A stretch of 64,000 bases of DNA. It comes from Patellaria atrata CBS 101060 (lineage: Eukaryota; Ascomycota; Dothideomycetes; Patellariales; Patellariaceae). This document shows positions 27,225-40,140 of the stretch, in pieces. The notes under the pieces were generated by a model. It had not been told where the DNA came from. It searched no databases and was given only the letters and a program-made list of their open reading frames with translations. The stretch spans positions 1,044,702 through 1,108,701 of the forward strand of contig MU006091.1 in the NCBI GenBank assembly GCA_010093705.1, given 5' to 3'. Every line of letters starts with the position of its first letter. Position 1 is the first letter of the stretch. The translations under genes were made by a program, and so were the position numbers.

Positions 27225-29006
27225 GGGAGGGTATATGAAGTTGAAAGATATTTGTATAAGTTAATAAATAAAGAACGATAGCAAAGATATCAAATAATCT
27301 ACTAGAATGGATCTCAAGATGTGAAGTTTTGAATATTCTGGAGATAAGAAAGGAGAACCCGTGTTTATGAGACGAAAAAGACTGTTCACCCTACTGTTGA
27401 ACAAAGCCCAGGTATGCCATCTTGGATACAATGAACTGTCTTTAATCTTTCAATAAATGTTCTTCTTTCGGGCCCAATGGGAGCCGTTCTGTCTCTGCTA
27501 AACTTAAAGACTACTTGCTGAACTTTCAACAACAGTTATAGAATGGAGAATAATGTGCGTCAACGTTATGGATTTTCTTAAAACTCGATGATCACCGTAG
27601 TACATCCACATGCTAACCAGCAAGAGACGTACAGAGCAATACTAAGGTATCTCTTCTATTGTCAGGGTAATCCTAGCGTTCTGCATGATAATTATCAAGA
27701 AAAAGTTTCCGGCTCGACTGTATAGGTCACTTGACTGTACTGAATAATTCAGCAATTGTAGCCGACAGGAATTGAACAAACGGCTTAGATCGAATGATAA
27801 GTCAGTACACATAGTACACTGCAAGCGTGCAACATGGCGGTGTGCTGTGACCTGATAGGAGACATACTTGTATGCAAGACTCTTCTTATAATGTGGGGAG
27901 TTCATGAACTAGATAGACGTGGATCGTCGAGTCTTCGCATTGAAGCACTTACTTGGGTTGTACCTTACTGTACTGTACACTACAAGCCCAGCGGATTGAA
28001 TATGTCGTACTGTACTACTGTGTACACCTAGGCTGAAGGTGGGGTTGCCCGATGCTTGCATGCCTTGTGTGCCTTGTACAAAGTGATGAGGAGATCATCA
28101 TGGTCCACGTACTCGGTATGAATGATGAGATAGCCGTTGAGAGATTGTACCCTATTCTCAAAGTCGGGGCAAATGAACATCTAGAACATACGCACGTTTG
28201 GAACTCTAATACTAACGAACAGTTCTATTGAAGTCATTCATAAAGCTCACGGAGCTAAGGTACGATATCACTGCTTGTCCATTGTTGAGATGCCTAAGGT
28301 GGCGGTAAGGTAGAGGTTTGGGGTCGTGACACTTTTCTGCTACGTAACTGGTCATGGTGGGGTAGGTGCAGGGATTTAACGGTGGGACCGGCTACGGCGG
28401 AACAGCGGACCAAGAGATGGGAGGAAAATCTTGAAAGCCAAGCTGTTAGCGGGCTTAGCATTGGATGGGCGGGAATCGAGATATCCATCGATGTTCAGGG
28501 CTTATCGTACCCATTCAACGCCGTTCACAACCTTTTCAACACCCAGATTGGTACCCCCGAAATTGAACTAGGCTCTTTGATTCGACATACCGTCTGGAGC
28601 CGCTTAACCGTTTGATAGGCAGGTTCTCTGAGGCGAAATATGGCTGTCTTTTACCAGTAACAAGCTTTCAACATCCCAGGCTCTCTGGCACGATTAACCC
28701 TCCATTTCCCAGCTAAGTACGCTTAAATTGGTTCAGAACCTTCAAAACTTCTGCCTTGGCTCATGTCAGTGTGTCTTGAGTCGTCATTGGCATGCATGAT
28801 AGTATCTCTCTGTCTGCCCCGACCGCCAAGAAAGGAATGTAATACCTTCAATAACAAGTAGAAGCCCACGTGCCTGTGATTGCCAACAACTCACTAGTTG
28901 CCCATCGCTCGCCTTATAAGCTAGGTCCTGCTCTTTTGTTTCTTCTTCTTTTCTCCCACTTTTCCACCAATTTCCTGCCTCTTTCGCCTCCATTGCCGCC
29001 GTCAGA
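27225..29006. other. Intergenic, 1.8 kb, upstream of the Ena ATPase
   Basis: No gene is supported. A cluster of TACTGTAC copies lies at 27966-28015. The final 100 bases before the ATPase ATG are pyrimidine-rich (TTTCTTCTTCTTTTC). Confidence 0.45.
27966..28015. repeat. Cluster of three TACTGTAC motifs
   Basis: Copies at 27966-27973, 27971-27978 (overlapping) and 28008-28015, about 1 kb upstream of the Ena-type ATPase. This is the densest group of this motif in the window. Confidence 0.6.
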
Positions 29007-32000
29007 ATGGGGAAGAGTAAACAGCCTGAGCTGGAGAACCACGTCTCTGGACAGTCGAACAAACCACTTTCGAAGCCTGCTCATGCTCTATCCTACGCGG
29101 CTGTCATAGAGGAGACCAAGGCCAATGCCGACGATGGACTTACCACCCAGGAAGCCAAATCTCGCCTTGAAGAGTTTGGGCGAAATGAATTAGGGGATAC
29201 GGGAGGTGTTCAACCCGTGAAGATTCTAGTTAGGCAGGTTGCCAATGCAATGACTCTAGTTATGCGCACCACCTTCCTTTTTATGGGGGAGAAAATAGGG
29301 CTGATCCGACAATCTAGGTTCTCATTATGGCTATGGCCGTGAGTTTCGGTATCAAATCCTATATCGAAGGTGGTGTCATTACTGCCGTGATCATGCTGAA
29401 TATCACAGTCGGTTTCTTCCAGGAATTCAGAGCTGAGAAGACTATGGACTCTCTCAGATCACTTAGTTCCCCAACTGCAAGTGCGGTCCGTGACGGGGCA
29501 ACTATTAGTATCCCCACAGCAGAGATTGTCCCTGGAGATATGGTTGAAATGAAGACTGGAGATACGATCCCAGCGGATGTCCGGTAATTTATCGCCCAAA
29601 TATACAAACAAGTTCTGTGCTAATAGGGCCAGCCTTGTCGAAGCTATTAACTTTGAAACCGACGAAGCACTTCTCACGGGCGAATCGCTACCTGTACAGA
29701 AGAATGCTGAAGCTAGTTTCGACGATGATACTGGACCAGGTGATAGACTTAATGTTGCTTATAGCTCCTCCACAGTGACCAAAGGACGTGCCCGGGGAAT
29801 CGTTTATGCGACTGGTATGTACACTGAAATCGGCTCTATTGCAGCAGCTCTACGTAAGAAGGATTCAAAGGTAAGACCTGTAAAGCGTAAGCCAGATGGC
29901 AAGGCCAAGCCCCATCGTTATGCAGAAGCATATACCCTAACGGCCTCTGATGCTGTTGGCCGATTCTTGGGTGTCAATGTCGGTACACCTCTACAGAAGA
30001 AGCTATCAAGATTGGCTATTCTTCTTTTTGGAATTGCAGTGGTGTGCGCCATCATTGTCTTAGGAGCCAACGAATTCCGTTCAGAGCAAGAAGTCATCAT
30101 CTACGCCGTAGCGACTGGTCTAAGCATGATTCCTGCATCACTTATCGTGGTACTTACCATTACAATGGCTGCGGGTACTAAACGCATGGTGGAGCGACAT
30201 GTTATTGTTAGAAATTTAAAGAGTTTGGAAGCCTTGGGGGCTGTCACAGGTAAGAACCGTATGTCCCTCCAATTTCGCATACACCTTGCTGATGAACATG
30301 TAGACATTTGTTCTGATAAGACCGGCACCCTGACACAGGGAAAAATGGTACAACGGAAAGCATGGATCCCCGCTGTTGGCACATACTCGGTATCAACGAC
30401 CAATGAACCCTTTAATCCTACAGTGGGAGACCTTAGCTTCACAGCTAATCCACCTAGAAATGAGGATTTGGAGAAATCCGACCAGGAGAACGAGAAGGTT
30501 CTTTCTCCACAAGAGCTACTCGAGGACAATGAATTTCTTCGAGACTTCCTCAACGTCGCTTCACTAGCAAATCTATCACATGTTCACAAGAACGACAAGG
30601 GAGAATGGCATGCTCGCGGAGACCCGACTGAGATTGCTATACAAGTATTTGCTTCGCGTTTTGACTGGAATCGTAATAAGTTCACCGCCGGGGAAAATCC
30701 CAAGTGGAAACAGATTGCCGAGTTCCCATTTGACTCCGATGTTAAGAAGATGTCTGTTCTCTTCAAAGAACAAGAAAGCGGAGAACATCACGTTTTTACA
30801 AAGGGCGCTGTGGAACGGGTAATCACCTCATGTACATCACTCTTCCTTAAGGATGGTCAGAAGGAAATGACGGAAGACATCCAGAATGACATATTGGAGA
30901 ATATGGAAGCACTAGCAGCTCTCGGTCTTAGAGTGCTCGCTTTAGCTAGCAAAGTCTACACAAGTCCAGTCACGGAAGGCAAAGAGATCGACCGCAACGG
31001 CATTGAAGACGATCTTATCTTCCGTGGACTCGTTGGACTCTACGATCCACCACGTCCGGAATCTGCACCTTCGGTTGCTGCGTGTCATGAAGCTGGTATC
31101 TCAGTCCATATGCTCACTGGCGATCATCCTGGCACAGCTAGGGCGATTGCTAAAGAAGTTGGCATTTTACCGTCCCGCATGAGTGAGATCAGCAAGGATG
31201 TAGCAGAATCAATGGTTATGACGGCTAGCAACTTCGACAAGTTATCCGATGAGGAGATCGATGCGCTTCCTCTCCTACCTTTGGTGGTGGCTAGATGCGC
31301 TCCTAATACTAAGGTTCGCATGATCGAAGCGCTGCACAGGCGTAAGAAATTCGCGGCTATGACAGGTGATGGTGTTAACGACTCGCCATCCCTCAAGCGC
31401 GCAGATGTCGGTATTGCCATGGGTCAAGCAGGTTCAGACGTAGCCAAAGACGCCTCGGATATTGTTTTAACTGACGATAACTTTGCTTCCATTCTTAACG
31501 CCATCGAAGAAGGTCGACGTATGTTTGACAATATCCAGAAATTTATCTTACATCTTCTCGCGGAGAACATTGCACAAGCATGCACGCTTCTCATCGGGCT
31601 TGCTTTCAAAGATTCCCGTGGTCTATCTGTCTTTCCCCTAGCTCCAGTTGAGATTATCTGGGTCATTATGATCACGTCCGGTATGCCAGACATGGGACTT
31701 GGCTTCGAAGTCGCGGCGCCCGACATCCTTACACGCCCTCCTCAGAGTCTGAAACGCGGTGTCTTCACCCTCGAAGTGATGGTCGATATGGTGGTCTACG
31801 GCCTCTGGGTCGCGGCACTCTGTCTCAGCTCTTTCATCCTCGTCCTCTGGGGCTTCGGCGACGGCAACCTCGGCGAAAATTGCAACGACTCCTACGACAA
31901 CGATGCCGGAGAACCTATCTGCGACACTGTATTCCGCGCTCGCTCGACCTGCTTCGCGTGTCTGACGTGGTTCGCGCTCTTCCTCGCTTGGGAAATGGTG

Positions 32001-32411
32001 GATATGCGTCGCAGCTTCTTCGACATGGTACCCGGACGCACCAAGAGAGAGCTCCTGACGGGCTGGACGAAAGATGTGTGGCGCAATAAGTTCCTCTTCT
32101 GGGCTATCATCGCCGGTTTCGTGACGATTTTCCCCACGCTCTATATCCCGGTCATCAACCGCGTCGTGTTCAAGCATGAGGGTATCACTTGGGAGTGGAT
32201 CATCGTCATGATCGCGACCATGCTCTTCTTCCTCGGTGTCGAGTCTTGGAAGTACGCAAAACGAGTCTTCTTCAGACGACGTGCGGCCAAGATGACCGGT
32301 GGTCAGAACCCTGACCTTGAATCTAGGGTCTTTGGTGTGTATATGAACAACCAAAGTCCAGCGAGCACGAGCCAGGAAAATTCAAGTCGTGACCCCGAGA
32401 AAGCCCAATGA
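29007..32411 (+). CDS. ENA1: Ena-type P-type ATPase (Na+/K+ efflux, subfamily IID)
   Basis: Four exons (29007-29258, 29318-29583, 29627-30249, 30304-32411) give 1,082 residues. The N-terminal cation-ATPase domain includes GLTTQEAKSRLEEFGRNELG. The actuator motif appears as TDEALLTGES. The phosphorylation site is ICSDKTGTLTQGKM, where the aspartate takes the phosphate. The nucleotide domain has KGAVERV, and the hinge has MLTGDHPGTARAIAKEVG and MTGDGVNDSPSLKRADVG. Membrane helices include IPASLIVVLTITMAAGTKRM. These features and the length place it with fungal Ena pumps, which export Na+ or K+ at the plasma membrane under salt or alkaline stress. The C-terminal tail is Ser/Asn-rich. The second intron is short (43 nt) but has good borders. 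Confidence 0.95.
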
Positions 32412-32865
32412 CAAAATTTTGGGCTAGGTTTGACTAGATCCGCAAAGGGGGAAATGCACATAAATTGTTGCTCAACAAGGAGTGAAGGCGTGCAGTTGGT
32501 TTGTTCAAAAGTGGTTATAATGGTAGATTCGAGTACAAACCTAGAGTAGAGCACGTCTGGGATACGTTGGTTCATATAGTGGGAGTTTGCAGAGGAAACA
32601 GGTGAGTAAGTGCTGCCTTATAGATCATCATATAGCAGATGAAATAATTCAAAACAAAATCGAAAATTTTGAAACAGTTTTGGCCGGAACATGTGCAAAT
32701 AAGTCGTACAATCATTAGACTTATGGTATCCTTTAACCAAGGGATGGATATGCCTGCTGAATACCAATGAATAACGCTTCCTCAAGAATATGAGCAGAAT
32801 AATCAATCGGTGCGAAAATGGGTAATGCAATTTAGAAGGGAGCCTGAAGTATTATCATTCCTCGT
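32412..32865. other. Convergent 3' intergenic gap
   Basis: 3' sequences of the ATPase (plus) and promethin-like (minus) genes. No gene is seen. Confidence 0.5.
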
Positions 32866-33700
32866 TCAAGTCAATCCAGTGACTCCTCCGACTGCACCTT
32901 TTGCTGTCCCAAGCTTTCTGGGTACCCCCTCAACCTTCTTCTGCACATCCCCCGTATTCGCCGTCTTCTCGACCTGATCCGTAGCGTTCTTCGTATCCGG
33001 CACATTCTTGCCTCCCGGGACATTCTTCTTCACCCCATTAACAGCACCATCCACCTGTTCCACCCCACCCTTCTCACCCTTCTCACCCTTCTCACCATTC
33101 GTCTTTTTCTCCGCACCGGCTTTCTCCCCGTCCTTGCCAGATTGCTGTTCTCTCAACCCACCCATCAAAAAGTCTAATCTGCCCCTCGTCAAACTGTTCA
33201 ACTTATCCCCGATCGCGCCGCCTTCCGGCGCACCACCCAGCTCATCCTTATTCAGCCACTTCAGGAGATAATAACCGCCCAGGCCCCAGAGGAAGACAAA
33301 GGTCGCGGCCATGGTCGTCATGAATACGGTAGGCAGCACGACGAAGAGGGCGACGAGGACCATGGCGGCTGTGAAGAGGAGGGCAGCGAGCAGGGCGACG
33401 AGGAGCGAGGTTAGCAGGGAGAAGACGAAGACGGTGATCGTGAAGACGAGGAAGAGGAAGATGGGGAAGCCGGTTAGGGCTATGTTTGTGAGGAGGAAGG
33501 CCTAGAGTATGTTAGATGGAGGGACTTTGCGTTTACGAGGAGGGACAAACGGCTAGTTTGGGGTTGTTGAGGGCGAAGGTTTGGAGCTTTGTTAGCACTT
33601 CTGCCCGCTTTTCGGGTGGGAATATGCTGTCTAGAATGTTTTTGCCTTTGCCTACCACGTTGGAGGCGAGGCCTTGTACGGTGTCGAGCACGGCGGCCAT
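32866..33700 (-). CDS. Promethin/LDO-like lipid-droplet or ER membrane protein
   Basis: Two exons (33551-33700 and 32866-33501, 49-nt intron) give 261 residues. Residues 1-50 form an amphipathic start (VQGLASNVVGKGKNILDSIF). Residues 50-120 are a dense hydrophobic block (FPIFLFLVFTITVFVFSLLT, then MVLVALFVVLPTVFMTTMAA) and end with GGYYLLKWLN. This hydrophobic hairpin arrangement is that of fungal promethin-domain proteins (yeast Ldo16/Ldo45, human LDAF1), partners of seipin at lipid-droplet assembly sites. The C-terminal 130 residues are hydrophilic, with a GEKGEKGEKG repeat encoded by a 9-bp tandem repeat. An upstream in-frame ATG at 33763 exists; I prefer 33700 because the protein then starts MAAVLDTVQG. 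Confidence 0.72.
33059..33096. repeat. In-frame 9-bp coding repeat (TTCTCACCC)
   Basis: About four tandem copies within the promethin-like gene encode the GEK tripeptide repeat on the minus strand. Confidence 0.75.
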
Positions 33701-34060
33701 GGTGTTGTATGAAGGAGAGTGAACGACGGTTGGAAGAGTGAGGATAGCGTGTTCGCCAGCCACACATGGACCTTTAGCGGTTTATGTACGGAGGCACTTG
33801 GAGGTAATGGATAATTAGATAATAAACCACAACGGGTTGTTGTGGAACGTTATAAAGCATTCACATGATGAAATCCTGTTTCGTGTATTATTCCCGTCTC
33901 AAGCTTGAGCAGCCGCGGAACGTCGTCACCGCTTTCAGTGCGGGAGCATGGGAAACCGAAGAACAGCCGACAGAAAAAAGTTCGGCGTCCCGCAGCTCTG
34001 ACTTCTGATATCGGTGTACAATATCGCGAGTCTACACCTTAGCAACTGCCTTTTGATGTA
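33701..34060. promoter_or_regulatory. Bidirectional promoter between promethin-like gene and RPA49
   Basis: A 360-bp gap between divergently transcribed genes. No coding signal or clear motif was picked out. Confidence 0.5.
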
Positions 34061-35621
34061 ATGTCGGAGAAAAAGAGGAAGAGACAGAGTGACCAAGGGA
34101 ATGAGAAACCAGCGAAGAAAGCTGCGACGCAATTGTCCGCGCAGCCTGCTCCGGGGACTGTAAAAGTTACTGTTGTCCCAAACTCTGCGGAACATGGCCC
34201 TATAATTGGTGAGAGTCGAAATCATTAAGGTGTACATATAGCTAGTTCTGATCATTGATCTTATTAGCATCGACCCCGGGTCTTTCGTTCCCCAGGAATA
34301 TCCTTCTGGCCGCATACAAGAAGAGAAAAGACCCGACCTCAAGACATTCGCTACCCAACGAAGTCCTCCTCCAGTCCTCCGCACATCCCCGACTCGACTA
34401 TACCGCGAGAGAAGAATTAGAATGGACCGGAGGGCTTCTCAAACATTATGTGGGCGTCTATGATGGTCAGACCGGGGAGCTTAAGGTTATAGAAGCACCC
34501 AGGGTGGTAGTGAAGAGTACATTGCGGAGCGAAACAGAAGAGATGCGCCAAAAGAACAAGCAGACCCCAATCAAGCCAACAGTACGTTGCCACATATAAC
34601 CCCCCTTCCCCCACCTCTCTAACATCTACAGAATATGGCACTCCGTCAAGAACTGGGTATGGAATTCGGCACGAAGAAAGCGAAAAAGGCACTAGCTTCG
34701 ATAACGGAGAATGCGATCACACCACGCAAACCCAGAGACGCAGCCAACACTGATACCCCAACCGTCGATGCTCTCGACGCAGGCGCCAAAGCAATCCTCC
34801 AATCGATGCAAGCCAGCACCTCCGACATGCCCTCCCGCGACGCCATGAACGCAGCCGCCGACGACGCAAAACCACGGCCCAAAGCCAACCTCGACGCGAC
34901 GACACCGGCGGAAGCGTACCCCCTCGACGCCCTCATCAGCCCCGACGAGCTGCGCGCCGTCGACATTAAAGCGTGGCAGGACGCCGTGAAAGCGGGCGAA
35001 AACGTACAAGTAACAAGCCGATTCGTCGCTAAACGGCTAGACGGCATCGGGAAATCGAAAGACACAAAGAAACTCAGGGTCCTGCGATACGTCTACATCC
35101 TCATCGAGTTCTACAACGCGCTTAAGGCGAACCGCGACGGCGGGAAGAGACTCCCGCAGCGGGACGAACTGCGCAAACGCGTTTCGGCCTCCGATGTCCT
35201 CCTCGATGGCGTCAAGAGGAAGTATGCCGCCGGCGCCGCATTGACGAAGTGGCATGTCGATAACCTCATGACGCACCTGGCCGCTTTGTCTCTGATCGTC
35301 GACGAGTTTGAGACGGACTTTTGGGACTTGAGGGAGGATTTGAGGATGGAGCCTAAGAAGTGAGTTCCCCCATTTCCCAGTTTCCGAAATCATTTTGTAC
35401 CACGGGGAGGGGGTTTTAAGGTGTGGATTGAGACTAATGAATACCTACCTCACAGGATGTCCCAGTATTACCACGAGATCGGGTGTAAAGTGAACCCCCT
35501 GACGGAGAAGGAACGCACAGCGAGGGGCCTCAGCAAGGCGGAGGCAAATGTGAGGAAGGTCGCTAAGTTGAAGCTTCCGTTGAGTTTTCCGAAGCAGAGG
35601 CAGCTTGCTGCGAGAAGGTGA
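34061..35621 (+). CDS. RPA49: RNA polymerase I subunit A49
   Basis: Four exons (34061-34208, 34268-34581, 34632-35359, 35456-35621) give 451 residues. The basic N-terminus (MSEKKRKRQSDQ) is followed by the A49 dimerisation part, with VKVTVVPNSAEHGPIIAST, then REELEWTGGLLKHYVGVYDG. Next are SETEEMRQKNKQTPIKP and RQELGMEFGTKKAKKALAS. The C-terminal tandem winged-helix region includes SRFVAKRLDGIG, LRVLRYVYILIEFYNALK and the terminal MSQYYHEIGCKVNPLTEKER. A49 pairs with A34.5 to stimulate Pol I initiation and elongation on rDNA in the nucleolus. The third exon is GC-richer than its surroundings. Confidence 0.92.
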
Positions 35622-36333
35622 CAGAGGAGTGGATGAGTCGTGGTTTCCGTAATCGGGTAGCGTCCATAGCAGCGAGCTTTGGTCCGCGTAAGGTATATAA
35701 AGTAGCTTCCCAGCACGTTTGAACCATATCCAAAGATCGATCACGTTACAACAAACAGAGTGACGATTACCAAGTATTAAGATTGAGTAACCAAGGTAAA
35801 CAAGGATACTAAGATTCAGCTCCGCTTTATGGTAGTCTACCTAATACAACTCTTCCATCCTCATCTCCATCCCCATCACCTCCTTTCACCCACCTCCCTC
35901 AAAATTCCCTCCCATCTGAACTCCCAAACGCCGCAATCATAGTTATCGTATTCACAAACCCCCAGGGTCGTATCCTCCTCCCTAATAATTACAGCGCCCG
36001 TCCCTTATCCCCTTTCCTCGTTTGGAGGGGAAAAAAGAGGTCAAGGGACGAAAAAGTGACGAATGGTATTAGAAATTAAAAATAGAAATAAAAATAAAAA
36101 AAAAATAAAAATAAAGGAAGACTGGGGGCCTGAGACCGGGGACCAGCCCTGACCGACTCCTTTTTCGAAATGATGTAGAAAGGAAAGATAAAGAGCGCTG
36201 GATGAGATAGCGGAGCAGAGGAAGGTGAGTGCGGGTGGGTGAGGTATATTACTTCTCTCTCCGTGCGCCACACGATGGAAAATAGTGTTCAGCTCTATGC
36301 CTTGACTCCCCAGACCCAGATGATTAGCCCCGT
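35622..36333. other. Convergent 3' intergenic gap
   Basis: Pyrimidine-rich and A-rich sequence between the 3' ends of RPA49 and ERG3. It includes an A/T-rich run (AAAATAAAAATAAA-like) around 36075-36115. No gene is seen. Confidence 0.5.
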
Positions 36334-37457
36334 TCACTTCTCCTTCTTGGTCTCAGTTTCCGTATCAGGCTCATACGTCCTATCGTCCTCGCCCTCGACC
36401 TCCTTGACGATCTTCTCCATCTCCCTGACCTGGCGCTCCCATTCGTCCTTGCCCATCTTGAGGTCCTTCTTGAAGAGCTCGTCGTTGGGCTTGCGGTAGC
36501 TGCCGCCCATGCGATCCCACAGCGTCGTGAACTGGCCGTAGTTGTAGTTGAAGTAGAGGTGGTGCATCGTGTGGCAGGCGGCGCCGTTGATGATGGGCGA
36601 GTCGGCGACGTACTCGCCATCGTGGATCAGCACCGTCCAGATGTTGATGAAGACGAAGAAGATGACGTAGGCGTGCTTCTGCAGGGGGAAGAGGAATGGG
36701 AAGGCGTGATAGGGGATTCCCTGAGCGAATCCGTCGAGCGGGTGGAAGGCGTGGCTCGCGTAGGGCGTTGGCATGATCCATTTGTGGTGCGGCTTGTGAA
36801 GGTGCTTGTAGACGGCCGGGTGGTGGAGTCCCCGGTGGATCCAGTAGATGAAGAAGTCGGTGAAGGCGATGAAGAAGGGCCATTGCACCACGTTGTACCA
36901 CATACCGGGACCTTCCTCAGTGGTGTCGTAGATGCGCGAGTAGCCGCGAACCTCGGCGAGGAAGATGGGTGCGGTGAGAATGGCCATTCCCGGTGTGGAC
37001 CAAAGCGTGGTGCTGATCTCTTTGCGCATCTGGTTCTTAAGGTATTTAGGGTGGTGGATGGTGGATTTATCGAAGACGAAGACGTAGGAGAGTGTAGCGC
37101 AGACGAAGTATATTATTAGGCCGAAGACCCTATGGAGATTCAATGTAAGCAACTGGCTTGAGGACTTTTCTGTGTAACATCGTACCATGTTATTAGGAAC
37201 AAGCTTATCAGTTGTCTCATAGCGTTGTCTCTGGGCCATTGGCTCATGTAGGCATAATCTGAGGGCTCAATGGAGAAGTAATGAGTCGCTGGTTTGTATT
37301 CATAGTTCTTATAGGCTGTTGGCACCTCCCGAACGCTCGAGTATGTTGAATTGGCGCGGAGATTGGAGAAGGCATTGTGTGCTGCTACCGAGGGATAGGC
37401 ATAGGCGTATACGCGATCGAAGAAAAAGCTATCGAAAACCTCGAGTACGACGTCCAT
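36334..37457 (-). CDS. ERG3: Delta(7)-sterol C5(6)-desaturase
   Basis: Two exons (37186-37457 and 36334-37129, 56-nt intron) give 355 residues, the usual length. The N-terminus MDVVLEVFDSFFFDRVYAY is typical of fungal Erg3. The catalytic di-iron histidine boxes are all present: HRGLHH, HKPHH and HTMHH. They sit among membrane segments (VQWPFFIAFTDFFIYWIHRG). The enzyme introduces the C5-C6 double bond in ergosterol synthesis at the ER. Loss of this activity alters azole response in fungi. The C-terminus is acidic and Lys-rich (TETETKKEK), without an obvious KKXX retrieval signal at the last residues. Confidence 0.95.
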
Positions 37458-38865
37458 TGCAGCAGAATCGTTGGGGATTGTCGCCCCCTAAGAAGTTTTA
37501 TGCGCAAAAGAGGTTGAAAAAAAGGATATACCAGCCAATCAGACTGGCTATGGGGAGCTTCTTGTTGAGTATATGCGCGGTGTAACGCTAGGCCAACAGT
37601 TTCGGATTGAAGTGGTTTGGGTCTGAGAGGATAGAGAGGAGAGGGGATCAGAATATTGAGAGCCTGATGTTCTATTTTTGAGGGATCCTCAGGTACGAAG
37701 GGGCGGAAAAGTAGTTGTGGAGGTGCTTTTCGTGTTAATATAGGGAGAGGGAAACAAATTTGCTGTGTCGCTGCTCCGTAGAGTACATAAGCGGTAAGGG
37801 TCGAGCCAAAGGGGTCCCAGGTCCACTCATCGACACAAACGTTAGCACACGAAGTTCTGCCGCTCAAGGCCGTGGAAGGCGACCAAACCAATACAAGATA
37901 GGTCAAGCCTGCACCCATTTCAAGGGGAATTGTCCAATTATCATAAAGTTTGCCATGCCGCCTTTCTGCACTTCAACAATTTGTGAATGAGATTAAAATA
38001 AGAGAAGCTTTTCTGTTCGACGGCGGTCAGTTCAAATTGACTCGGCTTCTGTATTTCCGTGTCAGCTCACCTCATGAACGTGTATCCCACCGAACACTTA
38101 TCATCTAACATAAAGAGAACGGCTGATGCAGGAAATATCACCACATCATCATGTCGATGAACGGCCTCACCGCGTGGCAACCGTCTCACCGAACTCATCT
38201 CTGCTGGCTACCTTATTTTGCAAAGAGCGGGGTGATCAACGGGATTTCCAGGGATGAAATAATATCAAGTAACTTTGCCATCATCCAAGTGAGGAAGCTG
38301 CCCAACTTTAGAGCTTCAAGCTTCACCTTTTCCCGCTTCCATGACTCCCGTTCGCCAATACAGTACTGTTGAGCTCTTGAAATAAAGAGGTGGAAAATTC
38401 TCCGCCAGGTACCTGAACGCGACCTCAAAACGTTTGCTTGGAGCGGGGTCGGATGCGGTATCGTCCTATTCCCGAACGTAAGAGCTAAGAATTGAAGCTA
38501 TTGAACGAGCTCCTGTCGAAAACTCGAAATACGGCCTATTTCCCATCTGGTATGTGTGATATCTCCTCCATCTTGCAGCGGCCCATTGTACAGGCTTTTG
38601 TGCCTTTCCTAGATTTAGGCCAGCTTGGCCAGCTTGAGTTCTCGTGATGCGAACTGTACAGCTCCTGTAGTTGCAAGTTGGGGCTTGGAAGGCTGTTATA
38701 GCTGAGAGTATGGCTTACAATAACTGCATGGTTCGCGCCATATGGCTTGTAGAGACATCTTCCTTGATTGTACAGTACACTCACTACTATACAATACACG
38801 AGGTCGCTTACTCTCGGGTGCGAGTGCTCATGGGGGATATTGAGCGTCTGTACAGCTCTGATGGA

Positions 38866-38942
38866 GCTCCACCCAGCTCCTCCCAGTTCCTCCCAGCTCC
38901 TCCCAGCTCTTCCCAGCTCCTCCCAGCTCCTCTCCCAGCTAT
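38866..38942. repeat. Minisatellite, unit CTCCTCCCAG (10 bp)
   Basis: About seven imperfect tandem copies of CCCAGCTCCT with single-base variants (for example CCCAGTTCCT and CCCAGCTCTT). Confidence 0.85.
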
Positions 38943-40080
38943 GAGAGTACTGTGCAAAAGGATAGCTCTCAAAAGGAATCTCACCATTATCTCCTCCATC
39001 ACTCACTCCCATTAATATCTACCACTGATATCTAATATGCCATGGCGACCTAACCGTGCCACAACATCTCCCCTCCCATCGCCTGCGGCATCGCTGCCAT
39101 GTCTCTCATCATCCCAAGTACCATGCTGTACAGTAAGTACACTACACCTACTACTCGTCCATCCCCCGTCATGCATCCTCAACAACAGGATAATTACGCC
39201 ACCTGCCAACCCATCCATCTCGCCGCTTCCCCATCCTTATCCCCTACCATCTCCACAAAATACCATACCCATCATCCGAATATCTCACACCCCGCCATCT
39301 TATTCCCATCGCATCTTATCTGCATCCCGTGGGGTGCCCAAATCTCACGCAAAACTCACAAGCGGGCACGATCACCCCAAAGTCCCGAGATCCAGCAAAA
39401 CGCGCCCACCGCATCCAACATCCACAAAACGCAAAACTGCAGTCACCATTGCAGCTTATAGCCCTTGTTACATTCAGTACGGTATGGTATGCGCTCCGTA
39501 CATATATTTCCCCCCCTCCCCTCCCTTTTCCCGATGCAAGCCTCGTCACCGGTGATAAAAATCTTCGACGGCAAGGGAGCTCACGCCCGGCTTTCGATAT
39601 TTCCATGTGGACGGAGTTGGGTAAAGTGGCTTCCGTATACCTTACAATATGGGCTGGTTTTGGATGATGGTGAGAATGAGGAGGATGCGCGCTGAGGTGT
39701 ATTCACCCCGGTGACGATTCCGCGAACAGAAGAATTAATGCAGCGCATCAGGGTAGCTACCTAGGAAAGGGAGCTGAAGAAGCTACAAGTGACATATCTC
39801 CCCCGTTAAGGTAGCTAACCTAACCGTCGAAGCTGGTTCCCCAACCTAACTTACCTGCCTTAGAACTAAGATTAAGTATTGGAGGTAGTGTAGTGTAGTG
39901 TAGTAGTGTACCCGGTGCTTGTCAGATCCGATGGTGTCATCAGTCCGCCAGCACGCGGCAAAACCCTAAGCCATCCAGAAGATCCTGTGGGCAGTCTCGG
40001 GGGGGTCTCCCTCTGATCCGCGAGTCCCGTGGGCTACCTTATGAAGTAGGGTAGGTAGGCTTACTCACAGCTTGTTCAAT

Positions 40081-40140
40081 GTAAGGTAAGGTAAGGTAAG
40101 GTAAGGTAAGGTAAGGTAAGGTAAGGTAAGGTAAGGTAAT
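40081..40140. repeat. Pentanucleotide array (GTAAG)n, about 12 copies
   Basis: Eleven perfect tandem GTAAG copies and a twelfth that ends in T. It lies in a zone where related words such as AAGGTA, TAGGTAGG and TACCTACC recur. Confidence 0.95.

Noticed and set aside
31638-32354. 238-codon minus-strand frame inside the Ena gene
   Set aside because: It is the antisense of a conserved P-type ATPase C-terminus and has no independent support.
34646-35393. Antisense frames over RPA49
   Set aside because: Shadows of the strongly coding third exon.
36380-37119. Long antisense and out-of-frame ORFs over ERG3
   Set aside because: They are produced by the GC-rich codon usage of the ERG3 exon; all three histidine boxes lie in the chosen frame.
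38536-39695. Open frames up to 172 codons around the CTCCTCCCAG repeat
   Set aside because: Their composition follows the simple repeats and C-rich runs, not a protein family.
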